From Phycisphaerales bacterium (lineage in GTDB: Bacteria > Planctomycetota > Phycisphaerae > Phycisphaerales > UBA1924), in NCBI GenBank assembly GCA_029260335.1, contig JAJDDL010000187.1, forward strand, positions 1-11,664: DNA of 11,664 nucleotides. The letters run 5' to 3'. Shown piece by piece: positions 1 to 7,243 of the stretch (positions within the stretch are counted from its first letter, which is position 1; every line of letters begins with the position of its first letter). The notes below the pieces were generated by a model. The model ran no database searches. It worked only from the letters and a program-made list of their open reading frames with translations, and was not told where the DNA came from. Made by a program: the position numbers and the translations under genes.

Positions 1-1
1 G

Positions 2-1603
2 CGCAAAGGCCTCTTCGCGATTGCATTTGTGGTGCTCCTGGGGATGCCGTTCTTGCTCCACTCCGAGCGGACGCGAGAAGGCAGGCGCCTTGTCGTCATC
101 ACGCCCCACGTCCAGCAGATCCAGGTGGAGTTCGCCCAAGCCTTCAGCGTTTGGCACGAGCGGATGCACGGCGAGAAGGTCTTTATCGACTACCGACAGC
201 CCGGAGGCACGAGCGAGATCATCCGGCAACTCGAGGCCCAGGTCTCCGCAGCCGCGGCCAGGGGCCAGATCAAAGCCAAGACCCTTGCGATGGCCCCAGG
301 CACCGTCGGCGAGGACGTCATGTTCGGCGGCGGCACATACGACCACTCGCGACTCAAACGCGGCGCAACCGTGCTCATCGATGATGTAGAAGTCACCGTT
401 CCCATGTCCGTCCCGCCCGACCCGCTCTTCGATGAAGATCAGCTCGAGGCCTGGTTCGGGCCCGGCGAACACACGATTGGACGTTCGGACCTCTACGACC
501 CCGAGCAATACTGGACCGGCAACGCGCTCTCCAGCTTCGGCATCGTGTTCAACCGCGATCGCCTGGCTGACCTGAATCTAGCCGAACCCTCGAGCTTCGA
601 CGATCTCACCGACCCACGCTACTTCGGCGAGATCGCGCTGGCAGACCCACGCCAGAGCGGATCGATTACCACCACGTTCGAGTCCATTCTCGACAACTAC
701 GCCTGGGACGACGGCTGGCGCATCCTCCGAGGCCTGTGTGCCAACACACGCTATTTCACGAATCGCTCCACCAAGCCGCCGCTCGATGTCGCGATGGGCG
801 AAGCAGCCGCCGGGCTCGCGATCGACTTCTACGGCAGATCCCAGGCCCAAGCCGTGACGCGACCAGGCCAGACGCCGCAAACCGCTCGCGTCGGCTATGT
901 CGATCCCGTCGGCAGCGTCTCGATCGACCCCGATCCCGCGAGCATCATCCGAGGAGGTCCGGACCCCGAACTCGCCCGGCGCTTTTTGGTGTTCCTCATG
1001 ACCGAAGAGGCCCAATCGCTTTGGCAGTTCCATGCGACGACCGGGACCGCCGGCGCAGACAACCCGAGCACCGACCACGGTGTGCAGCTGGGGCCGCACG
1101 AGTACGAACTCCGTCGCATGCCCATCCGCCGGGTGATGTACGAGCGCTACGGCGACTACTTCGTCGACAAAGTCGAGCCCTACGAGATCGCCTCCACCGT
1201 GGAAAGCAGCGGCTGGCGTTCCTCGATCGGCCCCATGATGGGCGCCTTCGGTATCGAGACCGGCGAAGAACTTCGCGAGGCCTGGCATGCGTTCCACAAC
1301 GCGCCCGACACCATCTCCGCCGAAACACGAGCGGAGATGAAGCGTCTCATCTACGCCTTCCCCGATGGGCCCCGCGTCGCCGAGCTCTGGGATGAGCTGT
1401 TCGAGGGCGATACCGATCTCGACGGCAAGCCCCTGCGGTCAGGAGCCGAGCCCGCCTTCCAGGCCTTCACGCCCGAGAACTACCGGCCGATCCGCAACTC
1501 CTGGCGCAACCCCAAGGTGGCGGCAAGGCTGAACATCATCTACGCGCGGATCTTTCGCGAGAACTACCGGCAGGTGGTCGATCTTGCCCAACATGCTCAC
1601 TGA
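2..1603 (+). CDS. ABC transporter periplasmic solute-binding protein (Fe3+-type), 5' partial
   Basis: Probable substrate-binding component of an iron(III)-type ABC importer. The reading frame is open from base 2. The first visible residues are RKGLFAIAFVVLLGMPFLL, a basic residue pair followed by a hydrophobic run, which looks like a signal peptide or anchor that begins left of the window. A GTG at 29 falls inside this run and is therefore unlikely to be the true start. About 533 residues are visible. Family-like stretches are ITPHVQQIQVEFAQAF (about residues 33-48), GGTSEIIRQLEAQ, DVMFGGGTYDH (about 106-116) and YWTGNALSSFGIVFN (about 170-184). The usual fold would end near residue 350; about 150 more residues follow (ending near DLAQHAH) that I cannot assign. 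No permease or ATPase gene is seen downstream; pyk follows after 28 bases. The ligand is not determined from sequence, and iron is a family-level guess. Confidence 0.8.
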   Translation, partial: RKGLFAIAFVVLLGMPFLLHSERTREGRRLVVITPHVQQIQVEFAQAFSVWHERMHGEKVFIDYRQPGGTSEIIRQLEAQVSAAAARGQIKAKTLAMAPGTVGEDVMFGGGTYDHSRLKRGATVLIDDVEVTVPMSVPPDPLFDEDQLEAWFGPGEHTIGRSDLYDPEQYWTGNALSSFGIVFNRDRLADLNLAEPSSFDDLTDPRYFGEIALADPRQSGSITTTFESILDNYAWDDGWRILRGLCANTRYFTNRSTKPPLDVAMGEAAAGLAIDFYGRSQAQAVTRPGQTPQTARVGYVDPVGSVSIDPDPASIIRGGPDPELARRFLVFLMTEEAQSLWQFHATTGTAGADNPSTDHGVQLGPHEYELRRMPIRRVMYERYGDYFVDKVEPYEIASTVESSGWRSSIGPMMGAFGIETGEELREAWHAFHNAPDTISAETRAEMKRLIYAFPDGPRVAELWDELFEGDTDLDGKPLRSGAEPAFQAFTPENYRPIRNSWRNPKVAARLNIIYARIFRENYRQVVDLAQHAH

Positions 1604-1631
1604 GATGACTGTCCGCCCAAAGGTCCCATCC

Positions 1632-3173
1632 ATGCCCGACGATCATGCCGTCCGCCGAGTTCCCTCGCGAACCAAAATCGTCGCCACGATCGGCCCCGCG
1701 AGCGAGAGCGCTGACATGGTCCGCTCGCTCATCCTCGCGGGCGTCAACGTCTTTCGCTTCAACTTCTCCCACGGCAAGTTCGAGGAACACGAGCGACGCC
1801 TCCAAACGGTTCGCGAAGTCTCGAGTTCGCTCGGCCTATGCATCGCGTGCCTGGGCGATCTGCCGGGTCCCAAGATCCGTGTTGGCCATGTTGAGGGCAA
1901 GATCGAACTCACCGTTGGCGTGGATGTCGTCTTCGATCCATCAATCGACACCGCCCGCGTTGAGACCACAGATGGCATCACGTGCGTCCATCTTCCGACG
2001 ACCTACGACCGGATCGCGCACGACGCCAAGCCGGGCCAGCGAGTTCTGCTCGCCGACGGCGCATTGCGCATGCTCGCGGTCGAGCGAGATGGCCAGAAGC
2101 TCGTTTGTCGCGTGACAGTGGGGGGCCCGATCAGCAGCGGCAAGGGCATCAACCTCCCCGAGAGCGAAGTCTCGGCCCCCGGCATCACGCCGCGCGATTG
2201 GGAGTGCGTCGAGTTTGCCGTCGGCCAGGGATTGGACTATCTCGCGCTGTCATTCGTCCGCTCGCCCGATGAGGTTCGTGAGTTGCAAGACCGTCTGTGG
2301 ACTATGTGCAGCGCGAGCAAGGAGAACGCCGACTCCGACGGCGGCTCCAAGATCAAGGTCATCGCCAAGATCGAAAAGCCCCAAGCAGTCGCCCGCATCG
2401 ACGACATCGTCGAGGTCGCCGACGGCATCATGGTCGCCCGCGGCGACCTAGGCGTCGAGATGGATATTGCAAGCGTGCCCGTCGCCCAGAAGCGCATCAT
2501 CGACGCGTGCAAGAAGCGTGGCAAGCCCGTCATCGTCGCGACCCAAATGCTCGAGACCATGATCGAGAACCCGATGCCGACCCGCGCCGAGGCGAGCGAT
2601 GTCGCCAACGCCTTGTTCGATGGCGCCGGCGCTCTCATGCTTTCGGGGGAGACCGCGGTAGGCAACCACCCCGACTTGGTGGTCGAGACCATGACGCGGA
2701 TCATCGAGGCCACCGAGGATCGCCTCAAGGAAATCGGCGCGAGCTATCGCGGCCCGACCGAGGTCGCCGAGGGTCACACCATGACCGCGGCCCTCACCAC
2801 CGGTGCCTGGCATGCCGCCGGGGCATGCGACGCCCGTGCGATCGCCTGCTGGAGCGAGAACGGCGGCACCGCCCGCTACCTGAGCCAAATGGGCTTCCAC
2901 ATCCCCATCCTCGTGTGCTCGACCAACGAGCGCGCCACCCGCCGGATGGCCTTGCTCCCGGGAATCACCCCGGTCGTCGCAACGCCGCCTGAGTCCGGCC
3001 GTCTGAGCGATTGGAACGACTGGGCCGAGGCCCACTTGCGGGAAATCGGCTGGGCCGAAGACGGAGATTGGGTCGTCCTGCTCGCGGGCAAGCCCTTGGG
3101 TCAATCCAAGCGGACCAACACCATGGCCCTGCACCGCATCGGTGACGAGCAAGCCGGCTACGCGGGCCATTGA
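1632..3173 (+). CDS. pyk: Pyruvate kinase
   Basis: Cytosolic last step of glycolysis: phosphoenolpyruvate plus ADP gives pyruvate plus ATP. From ATG 1632 the product is 514 residues. This start is chosen because AAAGG lies 8 bases upstream and the family motif TKIVATIGPAS begins at residue 14; in-frame TTG 1584, ATG 1593 and ATG 1605 are alternatives, the first two overlapping the preceding gene. Visible landmarks are FRFNFSHG (residues 41-48), GDLPGPKIRVG (75-85), a B domain after it, AKIEKPQ with catalytic Lys246 and Glu248, ARGDLG with metal ligand Asp272, VATQMLETM with Thr304, and a C-terminal domain ending AGKPLGQSKRTNTMALHRIG. The loop before IKVIAKIEKP is several residues longer than usual. 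Leu-Pro and Lys in DLPGPKIR, in place of the Thr-Lys and Glu of DTKGPEIR, match the class known not to need potassium. The motif FDGAGALMLSGE has Gly where Asp is usual. Confidence 0.97.
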   Translation: MPDDHAVRRVPSRTKIVATIGPASESADMVRSLILAGVNVFRFNFSHGKFEEHERRLQTVREVSSSLGLCIACLGDLPGPKIRVGHVEGKIELTVGVDVVFDPSIDTARVETTDGITCVHLPTTYDRIAHDAKPGQRVLLADGALRMLAVERDGQKLVCRVTVGGPISSGKGINLPESEVSAPGITPRDWECVEFAVGQGLDYLALSFVRSPDEVRELQDRLWTMCSASKENADSDGGSKIKVIAKIEKPQAVARIDDIVEVADGIMVARGDLGVEMDIASVPVAQKRIIDACKKRGKPVIVATQMLETMIENPMPTRAEASDVANALFDGAGALMLSGETAVGNHPDLVVETMTRIIEATEDRLKEIGASYRGPTEVAEGHTMTAALTTGAWHAAGACDARAIACWSENGGTARYLSQMGFHIPILVCSTNERATRRMALLPGITPVVATPPESGRLSDWNDWAEAHLREIGWAEDGDWVVLLAGKPLGQSKRTNTMALHRIGDEQAGYAGH

Positions 3174-3236
3174 TCAGTCCTTCGGATCACATGCCCGGCG
3201 CGACGGAATAACATCGCCTCCCAACCGGAGTCCTCG

Positions 3237-4718
3237 ATGCTCAACCCCCGCCAGCGCCAGGTCATCAACCAGGCAAACCAACACTACGAGGCAGGCCGCC
3301 TGCAACTCGCCCAAGAGCTCTGCCAGAGCCTCTTCAAGGGCAAGCGTGGCCCGCTCGAAGCCTGGCATCTGCTGGGCTTAATCGCCATGCGACGCGAGCA
3401 GACCGACCTTGCCATCCAGTGCTTCCAACAGTGCACCAAGGAACGCCCCAACGACCCCCAGTTCCCGTACCTTGCGGGCAAGATGTACGCGATGTCATCC
3501 CGGGGCGAAGAGGCGATGCCCCGCTACGACTGGGCGCTGTCCCTGGACCCCAAGTACATCCCCGCGATCACTTGGAAAGCCGCGCTGCTCGAGCGCCAGG
3601 GCAAGACCCAAGAGGCGCGGGAGCTTATCGAGCCCCACATCAATATCGACAATCCCGATGCTCCCCCGGCCGATCCGGAGATGGGTCACATCCTGGCGCG
3701 CATCGAGCACGCCGAGAAGAATGACCAGACTTGCGTCGAGATTTGCAAGCGTGAGATTGATCGCCCCAACCAGACCAAGCGACTGCGCCAGCTCCTGAGC
3801 TTCCTCATGGGCCGGACCTATCACCGCATGAAGCGCTACGACGAGGCGTTCGAGGCATTCGAGCTTGCCAACTCGTTTCAGGCAGAGAAGTTCAGATTCG
3901 ACGCATACGAGCGTTGGCTGCTCGACGCCTTGGAGATGTTCACCGGTGACCAGGCAAGCAACATTCCCACCGCATCCACCGGCGGCGAGAGCATGGTCAT
4001 GATCGCTGGCATGCCCCGCTCGGGCACCACGCTCATCGAGACAATCATCGACGCGCATCCGAAGGCCAAGGGTATCGGCGAGACCGCCGATCTCGATCGC
4101 GTCGTTGTCCGACTGCCCCTCACGCTCCAGGTTCAAGAGCCGTATCCCCAGGTCGTGCGGAATCTCGATCAACCAACCGCCAACCGGCTTGCGGCCGAGT
4201 TGGACAAGACATTCGCTTCGCGGGCTCCGGGCGCAGAACTCGTCATCAACAAGCACCTGCAGAACTGGCTCCAAGTTGGCGTCATGGCCAAACTCATGCC
4301 GAGGTCGCGCGTCGTATGGATCCACCGAGACCCACGCGACAACTGCCTCGGCATCTACATGCAGCACTTCAATCCAACGACAATCGGGTACGCCGTGGAC
4401 CTGGAGAGCGTTGCGCGCGTCCACAAACTGCACATGCGCATCATGCGTGCGTGGATCGAACGACTCGACTACCCCATCCTCGAGGTGCCCTATGAGTCGC
4501 TCGTCGACGACCCCGAGCCCTGGACGCGCAAGATCATCGAGTTCTGCGGCTTGGAATGGGACGACGCGTGCCTGCGTTTTCACGAATCAGGACGCGTCGC
4601 GCTCACCCATAGCTACGAGCAAGTCCGCCAGCCCATCTACAAGGGCGCCATCGGTCGCTGGAAGCATTATGAGAAACACCTCGCCCCGATGCTCAAGGAA
4701 CTCGATCGCCAGGGGTAA
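3237..4718 (+). CDS. TPR-repeat sulfotransferase
   Basis: Predicted transfer of a sulfuryl group from PAPS to an unknown acceptor, possibly a protein or polysaccharide, with N-terminal TPR repeats offering a binding surface. CGGAG 6 bases before ATG 3237 supports the start; 493 residues. Residues about 7-215 are helical TPR-like units (for example HYEAGRLQLAQELCQSL, MRREQTDLAIQCFQQ, MKRYDEAFEAFELANSF). Residues about 253-490 form the sulfotransferase domain: the 5'-phosphosulfate loop IAGMPRSGTTLIETI (256-270) and the 3'-phosphate motif VVWIHRDPRDNCLGIYMQHF (359-378), with the closing QVRQPIYKGAIGRWKHYEKH (462-481) typical of this subfamily. Gly372 sits where a Ser (as in CLSCY) is common. 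I see no signal peptide or membrane segment, so it is probably cytoplasmic. It follows pyk by 63 bases on the same strand and may be cotranscribed. The family is secure, the substrate unknown. Confidence 0.93.
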   Translation: MLNPRQRQVINQANQHYEAGRLQLAQELCQSLFKGKRGPLEAWHLLGLIAMRREQTDLAIQCFQQCTKERPNDPQFPYLAGKMYAMSSRGEEAMPRYDWALSLDPKYIPAITWKAALLERQGKTQEARELIEPHINIDNPDAPPADPEMGHILARIEHAEKNDQTCVEICKREIDRPNQTKRLRQLLSFLMGRTYHRMKRYDEAFEAFELANSFQAEKFRFDAYERWLLDALEMFTGDQASNIPTASTGGESMVMIAGMPRSGTTLIETIIDAHPKAKGIGETADLDRVVVRLPLTLQVQEPYPQVVRNLDQPTANRLAAELDKTFASRAPGAELVINKHLQNWLQVGVMAKLMPRSRVVWIHRDPRDNCLGIYMQHFNPTTIGYAVDLESVARVHKLHMRIMRAWIERLDYPILEVPYESLVDDPEPWTRKIIEFCGLEWDDACLRFHESGRVALTHSYEQVRQPIYKGAIGRWKHYEKHLAPMLKELDRQG

Positions 4719-4724
4719 CTCGCC

Positions 4725-5375
4725 TCAGCTCGCCCTGAAGTAGCGTTGTCGCTTGGAATCCTCGGGCTTGAGCCCCGCCTGATACGCGAGCCGCGCGAGC
4801 TCCATCCGACGCGTTACGCCGAGCTTGCGTCCTATCGAAGCGCGATGGTTCTCCACGGTCTTCGGCGAGCGGTACAGCACCCGAGCGATCTCGGAGATTC
4901 GCATCCCCTTGCCGATCAGCGCAAGCACCTCGACCTCTCGCGGCGTGAGCACATTCAAAGGACCGAGATCCGCCAATGCCGAGTCGACCACGCGATAGCC
5001 TTGCGCCTCGGCACCGGAATCACCATGCCTGGTGATCACGACAACCATGTTCGCGCCCTCCGGCCGAGCCATCGCCTGCATCACCGTCTCCACCTGAAAG
5101 CCCTGCACGATGTGCCGAAGCACAGCTGGCTCACCCGACTGGAGAACCTGCTCGATTATCATCATCCGCTCGGCGACAAACTCCTCGGGAAAGACCTCGT
5201 GCAGCAGTCGGCCGGTCGGGTTCTCGGTTCCCGATCCACGAATGATCCGATTGATCTCGTCGTTGGCATAGACGATCGTCCCATCGGCCTGCATGATCGC
5301 GATTCCGATCCCCGGCACACTCGTCACCGCACTGCAGACGGCTTCGCAGTGCTCCAAGAGTCGGTCTGTCAGCAT
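4725..5375 (-). CDS. PAS-LuxR type transcriptional regulator
   Basis: DNA-binding regulator of the LuxR/FixJ helix-turn-helix class, with a PAS-like sensor domain and no receiver domain. From ATG 5375 it has 216 residues. A PAS-like region (about 15-120) includes PGIGIAIMQADGTIVYAND. The C-terminal helix-turn-helix (about 141-201) runs LNVLTPREVEVLALIGKGMR then ISEIARVLYRSPKTVENHRA, with the classic Pro-Arg-Glu and KTVENH recognition-helix pattern. The frame stays open to a TTG at 5516 (263 residues), but codons between 5376 and 5516 end in A or T far more often than the rest, so that part looks non-coding. GTG at 5396, preceded by GGGGGA, is another possible start. Stop codons of this gene and the convergent sulfotransferase gene are 6 bases apart. 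The signal sensed and the target genes cannot be read from the sequence. Confidence 0.88.
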   Translation of the reverse strand: MLTDRLLEHCEAVCSAVTSVPGIGIAIMQADGTIVYANDEINRIIRGSGTENPTGRLLHEVFPEEFVAERMMIIEQVLQSGEPAVLRHIVQGFQVETVMQAMARPEGANMVVVITRHGDSGAEAQGYRVVDSALADLGPLNVLTPREVEVLALIGKGMRISEIARVLYRSPKTVENHRASIGRKLGVTRRMELARLAYQAGLKPEDSKRQRYFRAS

Positions 5376-5598
5376 CTTGTTACCAATTACTTCCACCAGA
5401 AAATCCCCCAAACATACAAGATTCTGGTCTTTCGACCCAAAGGTGAGTTTCGTTGCGACAACCTTAGCAATACGCGAAGGTGAACCCAGGAATTGACCAG
5501 GGTCATTCCCAATCAAACGGCTTCTTCGACGAAATCAGCCATGAGAACCGGCTAACGGCGTTGAATTAGGCGGATCGCCGCAGCAACGAGACTGGGGC
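5376..5598. promoter_or_regulatory. luxR leader and spacer, locally A+T-richer
   Basis: About 220 bases between the probable luxR start and the GNAT stop. The half next to luxR (about 5380-5450) is noticeably richer in A and T than the surrounding genes, as expected for a leader or promoter. On the minus strand TTGGGT, 18 bases, then TATGTT is the best hexamer pair I can find, with weak matches to a sigma-70 site. Near 5569-5581 there is a short hairpin (GGCG, GAT, CGCC) without a T tract, a poor terminator candidate for the GNAT gene. No RNA gene is recognisable. Confidence 0.3.
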
Positions 5599-6147
5599 TC
5601 ATCGGTGGATTGCCCAACGTTCATGGTCACGCCAGCGCCCTCGAATTTTCAGGTACCGAGGACTGAAGCCTTCCAACTTGAAGCCATTCGCGCGCACAAC
5701 CGCGCGCGATGCTTCGTTTGCTGGTTGTACATTCGCTTCGATCCGGTGAAGCTTCAGATGCGCGAACGCGTGGCGAAGCGACAACGCGATCGCGCTCTTC
5801 ATGTAGCCATTGCCCGCAAACCGTTCGCCCATCCAATAGCCGAGAAAGCACTGCTGGAGTGGCCCGCGGATAATCTCCTGGAAAGAAATCCTTCCATAGA
5901 TCACACCATCAGTCGCGCCGCACACAAGCAAGCCTTCGCGCTTCACAGTCCGACATTCCGCAAGTTCGCGATCAAAGCAATCCGAACCGAACGCGTCAAA
6001 GCCGGGTGGCGGGGTCGGTTCCCACCGCTCAAGAAACGCGCGGCTCGATCGGCGCAGCTCTACAAACTCCTCGCGATCAGACTCGCGCGGATAGCGCAGC
6101 AACACGCCCTTTCCCCGATAGCTCAGATTGCCGTCGTCCCCGGTCAT
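5599..6147 (-). CDS. GNAT family N-acetyltransferase (RimJ/RimL-like)
   Basis: Predicted acetyl-CoA-dependent N-acetyltransferase of the RimJ/RimL branch, whose best-known members acetylate N-termini of ribosomal proteins, although many relatives act on small molecules or antibiotics. 182 residues from ATG 6147, with GGAG 4 bases upstream on the minus strand. The N-terminal GVLLRYPRESDREEFVELRR (14-33) is the typical opening strand and helix. GYWMGERFAGNGYMKSAIAL (103-122) is the acetyl-CoA loop and following helix. LHRIEANVQPANEASRAVVR (133-152) and NGFKLEG (154-160) complete the C-terminal half of the fold. It is cytosolic. It lies 45 bases after the zinc-ribbon membrane-protein gene on the same strand. 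Codon use is less GC-biased than in neighbours: 6 of 11 Phe codons are TTT by hand count, against 2 of 9 in pyk. Recent acquisition is possible. The substrate is unknown. Confidence 0.92.
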   Translation of the reverse strand: MTGDDGNLSYRGKGVLLRYPRESDREEFVELRRSSRAFLERWEPTPPPGFDAFGSDCFDRELAECRTVKREGLLVCGATDGVIYGRISFQEIIRGPLQQCFLGYWMGERFAGNGYMKSAIALSLRHAFAHLKLHRIEANVQPANEASRAVVRANGFKLEGFSPRYLKIRGRWRDHERWAIHR

Positions 6148-6192
6148 AGCACTCCATCATGCGCGCCTCACAGTCGCCGCGTCAACGCTCGC

Positions 6193-7242
6193 TCAGGGCT
6201 CCTCGTAGTCGGCGTACGGATTCTCTTCCTCCGGCGGAGGAGATGGCGAGATCAGCCATGCCGAAAACCCGCCCGCTCCACTGACGATGACCACGGCTAT
6301 CAGCCCCGCCAGGGCTCGTACCAGCCGTCGCCCGCGCGAAAGCCAACCCAACCGAACGACCCCGATGGCTCCAGGCGCCAGGATTAGCAGGAGCAAGCTG
6401 ACCCAAGGCAGCCCCGGCACCCACGCCTCAGGAGACCACCAACCCCCAAGCCATCTGCCCCCGACCAAGAGCGAGAGCATGAGTGAGACGAGCACGACCG
6501 AGCCGCCTCGGTCCAGCCGCACGTCCCGACTCATGAGCGAGAAGCACCCCAACGCGCACGACATCGCGATGAGCGCTCCGCTCAAGCGAGCGGCATCGAT
6601 CGAGAACGCCAGCTCTTTGAGAAACACGCTCGTCGCCCCGAGCCCTATGGCCAGGGATAGGCCGACGAAGATCAGCGAGATCCTCCGGCTGCCCGCATCT
6701 AAGAGCACGGTCGCGATCACTCCGGCCGCACCGATGATGCCGACCGCGGTCCACAACGAGGCGTCATCGACCTGCCCGTTGCCGCGCAGTCCTTCGAGCA
6801 GCGCCCAACTCGCAAACCCACAGGCACCAAAGCGCAAGACCAGGACCGCAACCAACGGCAACACAACGAGCCCCTCCACGATCCCCACGATCGCCGCCGC
6901 AACCCCGACATGGACATACCGCTGGGCTGTTTCGAGAGGCCAGAGCTGTATCTGACCGTGCAAGGCGAAGTACGCGGGCACGAATCCGCCGGCGAGCAAG
7001 AGTGCCAGGGCCCAGTGCGGGTTGTGCGTGCGCACCCGCCGAGGTGCGCGCGCCTGACAGACCGAGCATCGTTTCTTGGCTTCTGCGCCTTCGCGTTCAC
7101 TGTCGCATCGCGGGCATCGGGGCGCATCTCCCTCGCCCACGCGCCGACCAGCAAAGACAAGGAACCACGCGGCAAAGAGCCCGCCGAAGACAATAAGGGC
7201 GGGCACGAGCCCGCCCCAGAGAAGAATCTTCGTAACGCTCAT
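6193..7242 (-). CDS. Polytopic membrane protein with N-terminal zinc ribbon
   Basis: I do not recognise a named family. 349 residues from ATG 7242, with AAGGG about 6 bases upstream inside the end of the YceI gene. Residues about 7-30 form a first membrane segment. Residues 43-62 hold a CxxC-12-CxxC pattern (Cys43, Cys46, Cys59, Cys62; CPRC and CSVC), a zinc-ribbon-like knuckle in a basic loop. About eight more hydrophobic segments follow, near 77-94, 111-137, 163-182, 187-206, 219-237, 248-262, 280-298 and 308-331. It ends in an acidic, proline-rich tail (SPSPPPEEENPYADYEEP). The start is one base after the YceI stop, so translation is probably coupled. Composition (many Gly, Ala, Leu, Val) is ordinary for an inner-membrane protein. 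No transporter, kinase or protease motif is visible, so no function is assigned. Confidence 0.85.
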   Translation of the reverse strand: MSVTKILLWGGLVPALIVFGGLFAAWFLVFAGRRVGEGDAPRCPRCDSEREGAEAKKRCSVCQARAPRRVRTHNPHWALALLLAGGFVPAYFALHGQIQLWPLETAQRYVHVGVAAAIVGIVEGLVVLPLVAVLVLRFGACGFASWALLEGLRGNGQVDDASLWTAVGIIGAAGVIATVLLDAGSRRISLIFVGLSLAIGLGATSVFLKELAFSIDAARLSGALIAMSCALGCFSLMSRDVRLDRGGSVVLVSLMLSLLVGGRWLGGWWSPEAWVPGLPWVSLLLLILAPGAIGVVRLGWLSRGRRLVRALAGLIAVVIVSGAGGFSAWLISPSPPPEEENPYADYEEP

Positions 7243-7243
7243 C

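Noticed and set aside
578..1297. 239-residue open frame on the minus strand
   Set aside because: It lies wholly antisense to the solute-binding protein, which has recognisable family motifs. Its composition (runs of Gly, Ala, Val, Asp) is that of a GC-rich shadow frame.
3171..3189. Possible terminator after pyk (TGATC, 9-base loop, GATCA)
   Set aside because: Only 5 weak pairs, no T tract, and it includes the stop codon; likely chance.
3495..4583. 362-residue open frame on the minus strand
   Set aside because: Fully antisense to the TPR-sulfotransferase, no domain motif, no ribosome site; a shadow of the GC-rich third codon positions.
4746..5483. 245-residue open frame on the plus strand
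   Set aside because: Antisense to the LuxR-type gene, whose helix-turn-helix is clear; His- and Arg-rich shadow composition.
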